From assembly GCA_038326995.1 (NCBI GenBank), contig JBBQKP010000129.1, positions 1 to 9,514 of the forward strand: a stretch of 9,514 bases of DNA, in the 5' to 3' direction. This DNA comes from JBBQKP01 sp038326995 (GTDB taxonomy: Bacteria > Planctomycetota > Phycisphaerae > Tepidisphaerales > Tepidisphaeraceae). Position 1 is the stretch's first letter; every line of letters begins with the position of its first letter. Made by a program: the position numbers and the translations under genes. Under the pieces are notes generated by a model that saw nothing but the letters and a program-made list of their open reading frames with translations, searched no databases and had not been told where the DNA came from. This document shows, piece by piece, positions 1 to 5,813 of this stretch.

Positions 1-1
1 A

Positions 2-400
2 GCGGGACATCGGGCGCTAGCTTATACGAGGCGAAGGGTTGCCGTCACCAACCTTGCGCACCAGCTTATGCGGCCCGGCGTGGTGAGGACGATTAACCGG
101 CAGGAAAAAAACATCACCACCGACAACCTGGCACGCATGAACATGCTTCTGCACGGGGTGAACGACACCGAGTTCGACATTTACCACGGCGACACGCTGA
201 CCAACGACTCACGTCTGCTGCGGGAGATGAACCCCGCGAAGATGCCGAAGTTCGACGCGATCGTGGCGAATCCCCCGGCGTTGCAAACGGTTCTGTTATC
301 GCTGGGACTCCAGCGAGGCGATGGGCACGGACGGCTGGAGGTTTGTGGAGAACATGACCAAGCCGTCGCGCTTCGGCCGTGCTGCGTCGTTCTTCCTTTT
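2..400 (+). pseudogene. hsdM: Decayed fragment of type I restriction-modification methyltransferase subunit (HsdM-like)
   Basis: HsdM subunits transfer a methyl group to adenine N6 in type I restriction-modification complexes. The frame is open from position 2. Positions 101-277 encode a segment typical of the HsdM N6-MTase core: QEKNITTDNLARMNMLLHG, then DIYHGDTLTN, then the catalytic DAIVANPP motif. The aromatic residue that should follow NPP is missing. Instead the frame runs into unrelated sequence, while the next frame from 291 reads FCYRWDSSEAMG, which resembles the usual continuation NPPFSYRW. Removing the 13 bases 278-290 would rejoin the two parts, so a 13-bp insertion broke the gene. 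Upstream of 101 the glycine-rich SAM-binding motif I is not recognisable, and downstream homology fades by about 370. No hsdS or hsdR is visible in the window. The left end lies outside or is degraded. Assignment to HsdM is confident; the exact boundaries are not. Confidence 0.75.
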
Positions 401-405
401 CAATC

Positions 406-1878
406 TCATTTTGAGGAGGTGCGTTCCCATTCTGCGCCGCGCGTTTGGCGCAGCTCGCGCCATTCTGGAGTGACGGCGATCGTGCCTCGATCGCGGACGA
501 TCTGCCGCGCCGCCAGGCCCAGGATCGATACGAACGTCGGGTACGCGAGTTCAAGGTCAGCCAGGGCTTCGATGCTCAACCCACTTACCATGCCCGCAGA
601 AACGGTCGAGACGATTTCCACCGCGTGTTCGCCGACGACGTGGGCACCGAGGACCTTGCCCTGCCGCCGGTCCACGACCAATTTGCAGAACCCGATGAGT
701 CGTCCGTCGATGACGGCGCGGTCGAGGTCGGCATACGGAACTTTGGCGACGACCACATCATAACGTTGGCGTGCCTGCGCTTCGGTCAGGCCGACGCTGC
801 CGTATTCGGGATCGGTAAAACCGCCGTGCGGGACGAGTTGTTGTCGCAACGCCTGTTCGTATGACAAGAGCGCATTTTCGACTGCGATTCGCGCCTGATA
901 TCCTGCTGACTGGACGAGCATACTGCGTCCTGTGATGTCGCCGGCGGCGTAGATGTGGGGCACGCTGGTACGAAGGTAGTCATCCACAAGCACGAAGCTT
1001 CGCTGTGTTTTCACCCCGGCCGCATCAAGGCGCAGCGGATCGGTATTGCCAGGCCAGCCGACCGACGCGACCACCTCACCAACGGACACAGTATGAGAGG
1101 TGCCGTCGACGGAGTGATATTTCAAGTTGAAACGATTTCCGTGTTGATCAACGGGTTCAATCCGGTCTATGCGATCTATACCGCCGATGCCCAGACGCAG
1201 TTCAATGCCGCGATCCTCGAAGCAGCGGCGGATCTCATTAGAGGTGTCGTGATCTTCTGTAAACAAAACCCGATCGGCGATATCGAGCAGAGTGACGGGA
1301 ACGCCAAAATCGGCAAACACCGAAGCGAGCTGGCACCCCGTCGGGCCGCTGCCGATGATGGCGATCGAAGACGGCCGGTGGTCCAACTCCCATAAACTGC
1401 TGCTATTGACCGCATATTCGGCGCCGGGGAATGGCAACTCACGCGCGCGGCCGCCCGCACACAGCAGGAACCGGTCTCCTTCGATTTTCCCGGCATGTTC
1501 GGTTTGCATTTTGTGGGCATCGACAAAATGCGCATTGCCCGCATCGGTGTGGAGCGTGACGCCGACCCCTTTCAGATGCTCGATCAATTGCTTTTTAGAA
1601 TGGACTTCTTCGACCACGGTTTTGGTACGCCGCATGACGGCCGCGAAGTCGACGACAGGTGGGCGTGACAAAATCAGCCCGTAATCCGCGAACTGCTGGC
1701 TGTCACGCATCAGGCGCGCGGCCTTGGCGAGCACACGCGTGGGCACGCAGCCGTCATTCGTGCACGTTCCGCCCAGACGCTTTTTCTCGATCAACGCCAC
1801 GGTCGCGCCCAGCTCGCGAGCGCGTAATGCGGCAGTCACACCGGCCGGGCCTCCTCCAACGATTACGATGTCAAACAT
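406..1878 (-). CDS. FAD-dependent NAD(P)-disulfide oxidoreductase (dihydrolipoamide dehydrogenase / mercuric reductase-like)
   Basis: A 490-residue flavoprotein of the class I pyridine nucleotide-disulfide oxidoreductase family, which moves electrons between NAD(P)H and a substrate through FAD and a redox cysteine pair. It shows the N-terminal FAD motif GGGPAG (residues 8-13), the redox motif GGTCTNDGCVPTR with C39 and C44, a second dinucleotide fold with GSGPTG (176-181), the FAD-contact motif AAGD (311-314), and a C-terminal dimerisation domain. Lipoamide dehydrogenases carry a catalytic His-Pro-Thr there; this protein has Y446-P-T, as in soluble transhydrogenase-like and MerA-like members, so it is probably not a true Lpd. 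It lacks the MerA N-terminal HMA domain and C-terminal Cys pair, so mercuric reductase is also doubtful. No pyruvate dehydrogenase genes are nearby. The ATG at 1878 is preceded by a weak AAGAAG Shine-Dalgarno sequence. Substrate unknown; full length for the family. Confidence 0.9.
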   Translation of the reverse strand: MFDIVIVGGGPAGVTAALRARELGATVALIEKKRLGGTCTNDGCVPTRVLAKAARLMRDSQQFADYGLILSRPPVVDFAAVMRRTKTVVEEVHSKKQLIEHLKGVGVTLHTDAGNAHFVDAHKMQTEHAGKIEGDRFLLCAGGRARELPFPGAEYAVNSSSLWELDHRPSSIAIIGSGPTGCQLASVFADFGVPVTLLDIADRVLFTEDHDTSNEIRRCFEDRGIELRLGIGGIDRIDRIEPVDQHGNRFNLKYHSVDGTSHTVSVGEVVASVGWPGNTDPLRLDAAGVKTQRSFVLVDDYLRTSVPHIYAAGDITGRSMLVQSAGYQARIAVENALLSYEQALRQQLVPHGGFTDPEYGSVGLTEAQARQRYDVVVAKVPYADLDRAVIDGRLIGFCKLVVDRRQGKVLGAHVVGEHAVEIVSTVSAGMVSGLSIEALADLELAYPTFVSILGLAARQIVRDRGTIAVTPEWRELRQTRGAEWERTSSK

Positions 1879-2324
1879 AGTCTTCTTTTGTATTTACAGA
1901 TGAACGCGTTCTGATCTTCTGGGCAACGAAATCCGACGTTGCACAGCCTCAAATTCATTTGAGTATTGTCGCGGCCGATCACCACTGTCAGCGACTCTTG
2001 AACATGACTATAGCGGTGTGAAACGATGTTGTCCGACAGAACCGCATCGGCCGTGATCTTCATCCAATCTTCCGCAATTGTTCCATCATCTTGATTAGTA
2101 TTGCTGCAATTCGAGCAGCCGCTGCGATTGATGACTGAGCGATTCGTCCAGGTTTTTGGCATCACTGCAGCCGTTTGCACCAAATCGCATTGGTTAGGAC
2201 GTTTTGGGTGCCACTGCTTGTATTCAAGTCGTGGTAGGCGCGAGCGGTCTAATCGCTTGCATTTTTCGAGCTTTCCACGACTTGCGTACAAATCGTGGCA
2301 CCAGATGTAGTGCGATTGTGGCAT
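1863..2324 (-). CDS. Doubtful small ORF upstream of the oxidoreductase, possibly a gene remnant
   Basis: An open frame of 153 codons whose end overlaps the oxidoreductase start by 16 bases, an arrangement that could couple translation. It has several cysteines but no recognised domain. Near the C-terminus it reads NLRLCNVGFRC, vaguely like the closing GFRC motif of formylglycine-generating-enzyme-type (FGE-sulfatase) domains, but the RGGSW-type signature that should precede it is absent. Its first third lies inside the palindrome at 2183-2317, so that part is probably accidental. It may be a decayed 3' end of an FGE-like gene or not coding at all. Confidence 0.2.
   Translation of the reverse strand: MPQSHYIWCHDLYASRGKLEKCKRLDRSRLPRLEYKQWHPKRPNQCDLVQTAAVMPKTWTNRSVINRSGCSNCSNTNQDDGTIAEDWMKITADAVLSDNIVSHRYSHVQESLTVVIGRDNTQMNLRLCNVGFRCPEDQNAFICKYKRRLCLTS
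2183..2317. repeat. Nested imperfect palindrome of about 135 bp
   Basis: Three pairs of arms are nested in order. AATCGCA at 2183-2189 pairs with TGCGATT at 2311-2317. GGTGCCAC at 2207-2214 pairs with GTGGCACC at 2295-2302. TTGTA-NN-CAAGTCGTGG at 2218-2234 pairs with its complement at 2275-2291. The centre is about 40 bases. The whole could fold into a long hairpin as DNA or RNA, or be a small non-autonomous mobile element with inverted ends. No flanking target duplication was identified. Confidence 0.65.
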
Positions 2325-2338
2325 TGGGCTGAAGTGTT
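2323..2338 (+). repeat. Short dispersed repeat, copy 1
   Basis: ATTGGGCTGAAGTGTT, which differs from the other two copies (2686-2705 and 4563-4582) by one base in the shared 16. It directly follows the nested palindrome. Confidence 0.6.
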
Positions 2339-2518
2339 ACGTTTTTTGCAAGAGTCGGATCTGGACGTCGGCGTTGAAATTCACGCGGTAGTCATGGTCG
2401 GCCTGTCATCGGTCGCGCGTTGATTGGCGGTTTTGTAGAAGCACTCAAAATGTTCGATGTCTCTTGTGAGTCATCGAACCAATATTACGACTCAAATTGG
2501 CGGCGTCTTGGATGCGTT

Positions 2519-2609
2519 TCTGGCCCGTCCGGCAAGACATCTTCTTTTGAATTTTCGTAAAGAGCGTTCTACTCGTGGAGCATCGCGATGTCCTGCCGGA
2601 CGGGCCAGA
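2519..2609. repeat. 23-bp inverted repeat with 45-bp spacer
   Basis: The left arm 2519-2541 (core TGGCCCGTCCGGCA) is the reverse complement of the right arm 2587-2609 (core TGCCGGACGGGCCA) with a single mismatch in 23 positions. The spacer is 2542-2586. A stem this long and this well conserved is unlikely by chance. It lies just before the sigma-fusion gene and overlaps the longest possible reading of that gene. It could be a terminator-like or regulatory hairpin, or the joined ends of a lost element. Confidence 0.8.
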
Positions 2610-2685
2610 CGCGCGTCGGCATTCTAGAATTTTACGCCAATTCTCAGCAACCGCTTACAGACGAGCGTGGCTCGTTTCATTGCGT

Positions 2686-2705
2686 CTGCATTCGGCTGAA
2701 GTGTT
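2686..2705 (+). repeat. Short dispersed repeat, copy 2
   Basis: CTGCATTCGGCTGAAGTGTT, 19 of 20 identical to the copy at 4563-4582. It ends seven bases before the ATG at 2713 that is the likely start of the sigma-fusion gene, so it may supply that gene's leader. Confidence 0.7.
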
Positions 2706-2712
2706 ATTCTGT

Positions 2713-3783
2713 ATGGCCGCGGCGACGAGTGCCGCATCAGTCGCGCCAGAAAACGGGTCAAAAAAGCTCGGCCAACGGATTGCGGCTCACGAAGGGCTTG
2801 ATCGCTGGCGTGCAGCCAAGTCTTTCACGTACACGCTTCGCGACTTCCCGCTCTCTCCTGTCGTCTTCAAGCCGAACACCGCGACCATGGATCCGGACCG
2901 CCGCGCCATCCGCATTGACGCGGAAGCGTTCGACATCATCTCGGACGGCACTTCGACCGACGCCTATCCCGCGGCCGATGAGATCGGGCTTCCCCCACGC
3001 TTTTACGCCAAAGGATCGACCTATTTCATCATGATGCCCTTCGTCTTCGCCGACGGTTTCATTACCGCGACCGACGACGGCTCCATTGAATCCGCCGGGA
3101 AGACCTATGACCTCATCAGCATCAACTACGACGAGAAGGTCGGCGACGTGAAGGACGATTATAAGCTCCTCGTCGACCCTGTCACCCATCAGCTCGCTCA
3201 CATCCATCACTCCGTCCGGGCCGGGCTGACGCGTCGTGACGAGGCCGCTGTCGGTCGGCTTGTCGAATTGCTGCGTCGTGGTCTTGGCAAAGCGCTGGGC
3301 AATCGCGGGGACTTCCGAGCCGCCGACGTCGACGATTTCGCGCAGGAAGCCGCCATGAAAGTGCTCGACCACCTCGACGACTTTCGAGCCCAAAGCAGAC
3401 TAAGCACATGGGTGATCGCGATCGGCGTACGCGTGGCGCTGAGCCACCTGCGTCGCCGACGAATCGCCCCGGCGGCCGCGGAGACCATCGAATCGGCGGC
3501 CATGGTTTCGGGGCGTAAAGGAGAGGTCGACCCGGCGTCGGCTTCATCGCGTTTAGAGCTGACGCAGCGGCTCCGGCTCGCGATAGACATAGTGCTCACC
3601 GAACGGCAGCGCGATGCGATCACCCCGTTCCTCGCCGGTGCGCCGCAGATGGTGATCACCGAGCGTCTGGGCGTGTCGGCCGGCGCTTTTCCCAAGATGA
3701 AGCATGACGCGCGTCGCCGTCTTCGCGTGTCGCTCGAGTCCTCCGGCTTCGACGCCGCGACCGTCGGACGTTTGTTGGAATAG
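2713..3783 (+). CDS. Fusion of a DUF6503-like segment to an ECF-type RNA polymerase sigma factor
   Basis: From the ATG at 2713 this encodes 356 residues; the frame is open back to a GTG at 2575 (402 residues), but that part runs through an inverted repeat and resembles nothing. Residues of about 15-168 resemble DUF6503 proteins: a HEGLDRWRAAKSFTYTL start, a RRAIRIDAEAF strand, LPPRFYAKG, MPFVFAD, and DDYKLLVDPVTHQLAHIHHSV. The usual C-terminal part of that family is absent. At about nucleotide 3217 the sequence changes abruptly to a sigma-70-like protein, RAGLTRRDEAAVGRLVELL, followed by region 2 (ADVDDFAQEAAMKVLDHLDDFRA, STWVIAIGVRVALSHLRRRR) and region 4 (LTERQRDAI, a helix-turn-helix around ITERLGVSAG, and HDARRRLR). 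The sigma part lacks only a few N-terminal residues. Region 4 reads AFPKM where relatives usually have ALYKL, and a proline there could impair DNA binding. It may be a real chimera or two decaying genes that share a frame by chance. Confidence 0.7.
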   Translation: MAAATSAASVAPENGSKKLGQRIAAHEGLDRWRAAKSFTYTLRDFPLSPVVFKPNTATMDPDRRAIRIDAEAFDIISDGTSTDAYPAADEIGLPPRFYAKGSTYFIMMPFVFADGFITATDDGSIESAGKTYDLISINYDEKVGDVKDDYKLLVDPVTHQLAHIHHSVRAGLTRRDEAAVGRLVELLRRGLGKALGNRGDFRAADVDDFAQEAAMKVLDHLDDFRAQSRLSTWVIAIGVRVALSHLRRRRIAPAAAETIESAAMVSGRKGEVDPASASSRLELTQRLRLAIDIVLTERQRDAITPFLAGAPQMVITERLGVSAGAFPKMKHDARRRLRVSLESSGFDAATVGRLLE

Positions 3784-3840
3784 AACAATCTCACGATTCG
3801 CCTGTAACCCACTGACGAACTATTAATTGCCCTGGCGAAG

Positions 3841-4026
3841 GTGGTTTCTATCACCCAGGACGTCGAGATCGAATGCAAACAGGTGGCGTGCGCCATCGCT
3901 TCATACGTCGAAGGCACCGGCCTCTCGCCGGCCGAAGTCCGCGCCCTCGACGAGTATCTCGCGATCTGCCCTGAATGCTCTGAGGAACTCGCGGCCCTTG
4001 GTCGCGCCCTTTTGTGTATTATGTAA
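3841..4026 (+). CDS. Small zf-HC2-like putative anti-sigma protein
   Basis: A 61-residue protein starting with GTG, in the same frame as the sigma gene and 57 bases after its stop, the usual place for a cognate zinc-finger anti-sigma factor. It matches the zf-HC2 pattern: ECKQVACAIASYVEG, then a linker, then EYLAICPECSEELAALGRAL. The motif normally ends H-x3-C-x2-C; here the His position is Tyr (YLAICPEC), so the standard zinc site is incomplete, although C12 and C17 could contribute. The protein stops right after the domain, with no membrane segment. No good Shine-Dalgarno sequence precedes the GTG, so expression may depend on coupling to the sigma gene. Function is inferred from position and motif. 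Confidence 0.6.
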   Translation: MVSITQDVEIECKQVACAIASYVEGTGLSPAEVRALDEYLAICPECSEELAALGRALLCIM

Positions 4027-4132
4027 TTGGTGCGCAGAGACCCGCAGCATCGTCGCCACGCGATCCAGATCGACCATCACTTATCCGTTCACTGCAACGC
4101 GGTCAGGCCCGCCTAAGCCCGCTTATGCTGCC

Positions 4133-4167
4133 AACCAGTGACGGCCGACCAGTGACGGCTGACCAGT
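4133..4167 (+). repeat. Short 14-bp tandem repeat
   Basis: Two full copies of a 14-bp unit (RACCAGTGACGGCY, at 4133-4146 and 4147-4160) and a partial third beginning GACCAGT at 4161. It lies in a gene-free stretch and has no visible role. Confidence 0.7.
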
Positions 4168-4562
4168 ATAACTCTGAGCGTGACAGTCCGGACCGTCTGG
4201 TCGCGGAATGATTCGCAAAGCACACGGGGCTCGCCATTCACACGACAACCGCTCGCCAACCGGCATTCGCGGGGCCATCGACGTGGCATTAAGAATAAAC
4301 ACCCAAACGTTCCTGGAACCACAGCGGCGTCCGACAACCAGGCCGCGCAACATCGCATCGCATGCAATGTGAAATCAGATCGCATGACTGAAATCAAACG
4401 CCGCACGACTCAGAGACTCTTGCGCATGACCGAGAAAGCGAACGCGTGTGGTGGGCGTGTTGCCGAACAGTAGCAATTTTGCAAAGTGCGTGAGTTGCCG
4501 GATGGCTGGTGCTGCGACTTGCGCAAGGCGTGGCACACAACCGGACGAAAAACCGCTGATTT

Positions 4563-4582
4563 CTGTATTCGGCTGAAGTGTT
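4563..4582 (+). repeat. Short dispersed repeat, copy 3
   Basis: CTGTATTCGGCTGAAGTGTT, one base different from the copy at 2686-2705, in the same orientation. With copy 2 it brackets the sigma-fusion and anti-sigma genes. Confidence 0.7.
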
Positions 4583-4600
4583 GCGGAAAGACAAAAGATC

Positions 4601-4634
4601 AACCGGCAAGGTCTTTGTGAAGACCTTGCCGGTT
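4601..4634 (-). terminator. Intrinsic terminator of the outer-membrane protein gene
   Basis: A perfect 15-bp stem (AACCGGCAAGGTCTT at 4601-4615, its complement at 4620-4634) closes on a 4-base loop. Read on the minus strand the stem is followed by a T-rich stretch (GATCTTTTGTCTTT). It lies 50 bases after the stop codon of the minus-strand gene at 4684. Confidence 0.9.
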
Positions 4635-4683
4635 GGGTTATGAGTCGAGATTGAGCTAGCCCGGTGTAGAACCAAAGCCCAAT

Positions 4684-5547
4684 TTAGTAGGCGATGCTCA
4701 CGCCGAGCTTGCCGACGAAGCCGCTGTTGTTGTCGTTGTTGACAGCTTCGAGGCTATCAGCAGCGAGGTAGAGGTACTGGAACGACGCGTTGAGGTTCCA
4801 TGCACCGTACTTGGCGGGCACGGGCAGCGGGATGCTGGCGGCCGGTCCGAAGGCGACGTAACCGAGGAACTCGCTGTTGCCGTCTTCGTCGGTGAAGTAG
4901 TGATCGGAGGTCAGGCCGACCACGATCGGGAAGCTGATCGCAGCGTTACCGACGTATGGAACATCCTGGAGGTCCAGGGTGTAGCTGGGGTTGAGGCTCA
5001 CTTCGATGTACTGGTTATCTTCGCCGTTACCGTCATCGAGTTCGAAGTACCAGCCGACGGTGGGGCTCAGGGTGAAACCCTTGAGCATGTTGTCCCAAAC
5101 TTTCGAGTCATCGTAACCAGCGATGAAGCCGATTTCCTGGATGCTCTCAAAAGCGTTCGAAGGGTAGAAGTAGGCGGTATAAATGGTATCCAACTTGAAG
5201 CCAAAAGCCGTGACTGAGGCCTTGGCTGACAGGTCAGACTCGTACCAAACGTTGTCCCAGCTGACGGAACCTTCCTGGCGACCACCGCTGAAGCTGTTCC
5301 AGCTCGACAGTGTCAGATCAACATTGACGTCGTCGCTAGTGAAAGCATTGAACTTTACAGCAACGTAGGGCTGAATGATCAGTCCGTCGTTGTCCTGAAG
5401 TGCGCCACGGAAGTAGTAGGCAGTGGTGTAATCCGCACCGAGGGTGAAGCTCAAAGCACCGGTGTTGGGCTTTTCATCTTGAGCCAGAGCGACGGCGGGA
5501 ACGGCGAGGGCGGCTAAAACTGCCGCGGTAAGCATACGCTTCTTCAT
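4684..5547 (-). CDS. Outer-membrane beta-barrel protein, porin-like (TorF/TIGR02001-type fold)
   Basis: A 287-residue protein with a classic Sec signal peptide: KKR at the start, a hydrophobic core, and a probable cleavage after residue 22 in VALA-QDEK. The mature part is rich in alternating aromatic and polar residues and Gly/Asp/Asn turns, as in a transmembrane beta-barrel, including TLGADYTTAYYFRG and GWYFELDDGNGEDNQYIEV. It ends in an aromatic residue (GVSIAY), as expected for recognition by the BAM complex. The size and the opening barrel strand resemble putative porins of the TorF/TIGR02001 type. It is a monocistronic gene with its own promoter and terminator. The start is secured by AAGGAG six bases before the ATG at 5547. 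Substrate unknown; the surface loops are acidic. Confidence 0.85.
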   Translation of the reverse strand: MKKRMLTAAVLAALAVPAVALAQDEKPNTGALSFTLGADYTTAYYFRGALQDNDGLIIQPYVAVKFNAFTSDDVNVDLTLSSWNSFSGGRQEGSVSWDNVWYESDLSAKASVTAFGFKLDTIYTAYFYPSNAFESIQEIGFIAGYDDSKVWDNMLKGFTLSPTVGWYFELDDGNGEDNQYIEVSLNPSYTLDLQDVPYVGNAAISFPIVVGLTSDHYFTDEDGNSEFLGYVAFGPAASIPLPVPAKYGAWNLNASFQYLYLAADSLEAVNNDNNSGFVGKLGVSIAY

Positions 5548-5560
5548 ATGAGTCTCCTTA
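5548..5560 (-). promoter_or_regulatory. Shine-Dalgarno sequence of the outer-membrane protein gene
   Basis: On the minus strand AAGGAG is followed by ACTCAT and then the ATG, a strong ribosome binding site at ideal spacing that fixes the start codon at 5547. Confidence 0.85.
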
Positions 5561-5645
5561 AGACTGTGGGGTTATCAGACAAGTTTCGGGATCGTACGGA
5601 AGGTTGCTCGCCGCACAAATTCCCTGACTGTTTTCGACAGCCAAA

Positions 5646-5675
5646 ATTATATCGGCGAGTGACAGCTAATTTCAA
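5646..5675 (-). promoter_or_regulatory. Sigma-70-type promoter of the outer-membrane protein gene
   Basis: On the minus strand, TTGAAA (5670-5675) and a perfect TATAAT (5646-5651) are separated by 18 bases. Transcription would start near 5639, giving a 5' leader of about 90 bases before the ATG at 5547. The leader contains a small CTGT/ACAG hairpin near 5630. Confidence 0.75.
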
Positions 5676-5718
5676 TAGTCTGATGCGTGGTCCATTATTG
5701 GCGAAAGGACTTTCCCCC

Positions 5719-5757
5719 ATGCAGCCCGGAAACAATCCGGGCAAGCAGGTGCGGTAA
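5719..5757 (+). CDS. Possible 12-residue leader peptide before nadA
   Basis: A short frame encodes MQPGNNPGKQVR and stops at TAA, which overlaps an ATG in the nadA frame (TAATG at 5755-5759). AAAGGA at 5704-5709 is a fair Shine-Dalgarno sequence nine bases before its ATG. The coding part contains a hairpin, CCCGGA (5724-5729) pairing with TCCGGG (5735-5740). This could be a translated leader that couples to nadA, or chance. Confidence 0.3.
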   Translation: MQPGNNPGKQVR

Positions 5758-5813
5758 TGTGGCGTGTCTCGTCCCTGAGCCAGATGAGGCATATACTGAT
5801 CACTATACCCACC

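Larger units (their letters stand above)
1879..2518. other. Region without a convincing gene
   Basis: Apart from the doubtful minus-strand ORF and the nested palindrome, this stretch has no convincing coding sequence. It contains a short hairpin with TTCGATG (2453-2459) pairing with CATCGAA (2472-2478), and the first copy of a short dispersed repeat at 2323-2338. Its mixed composition and scattered inverted repeats suggest old mobile-element or rearrangement debris. Confidence 0.5.
4027..4600. other. Gene-free, worn intergenic stretch
   Basis: Short open frames exist on both strands but none has a recognisable domain, a credible ribosome binding site or a consistent codon pattern. Contents are the 14-bp tandem repeat near 4133 and the third copy of the dispersed repeat at 4563. 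It appears to be the right-hand part of the degraded accessory zone. Confidence 0.5.

Noticed and set aside
406..1878. Calling the oxidoreductase merA or lpd
   Set aside because: It lacks the MerA heavy-metal domain and C-terminal Cys pair, and the Lpd catalytic His is Tyr, so a specific gene name is not justified.
2183..2317. Integron attC site
   Set aside because: The palindrome is of a suitable size, but the conserved RYYYAAC and GTTRRRY end boxes could not be placed at its ends and no cassette series or integrase is present.
2758..3393. Minus-strand frame opposite the DUF6503-sigma gene
   Set aside because: The plus strand carries recognisable domains across this interval; the minus frame has none and is a product of GC-rich codon bias.
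4394..4675. Minus-strand ORF of 93 codons
   Set aside because: It runs through the terminator of the outer-membrane protein gene and a dispersed repeat, and shows no domain.
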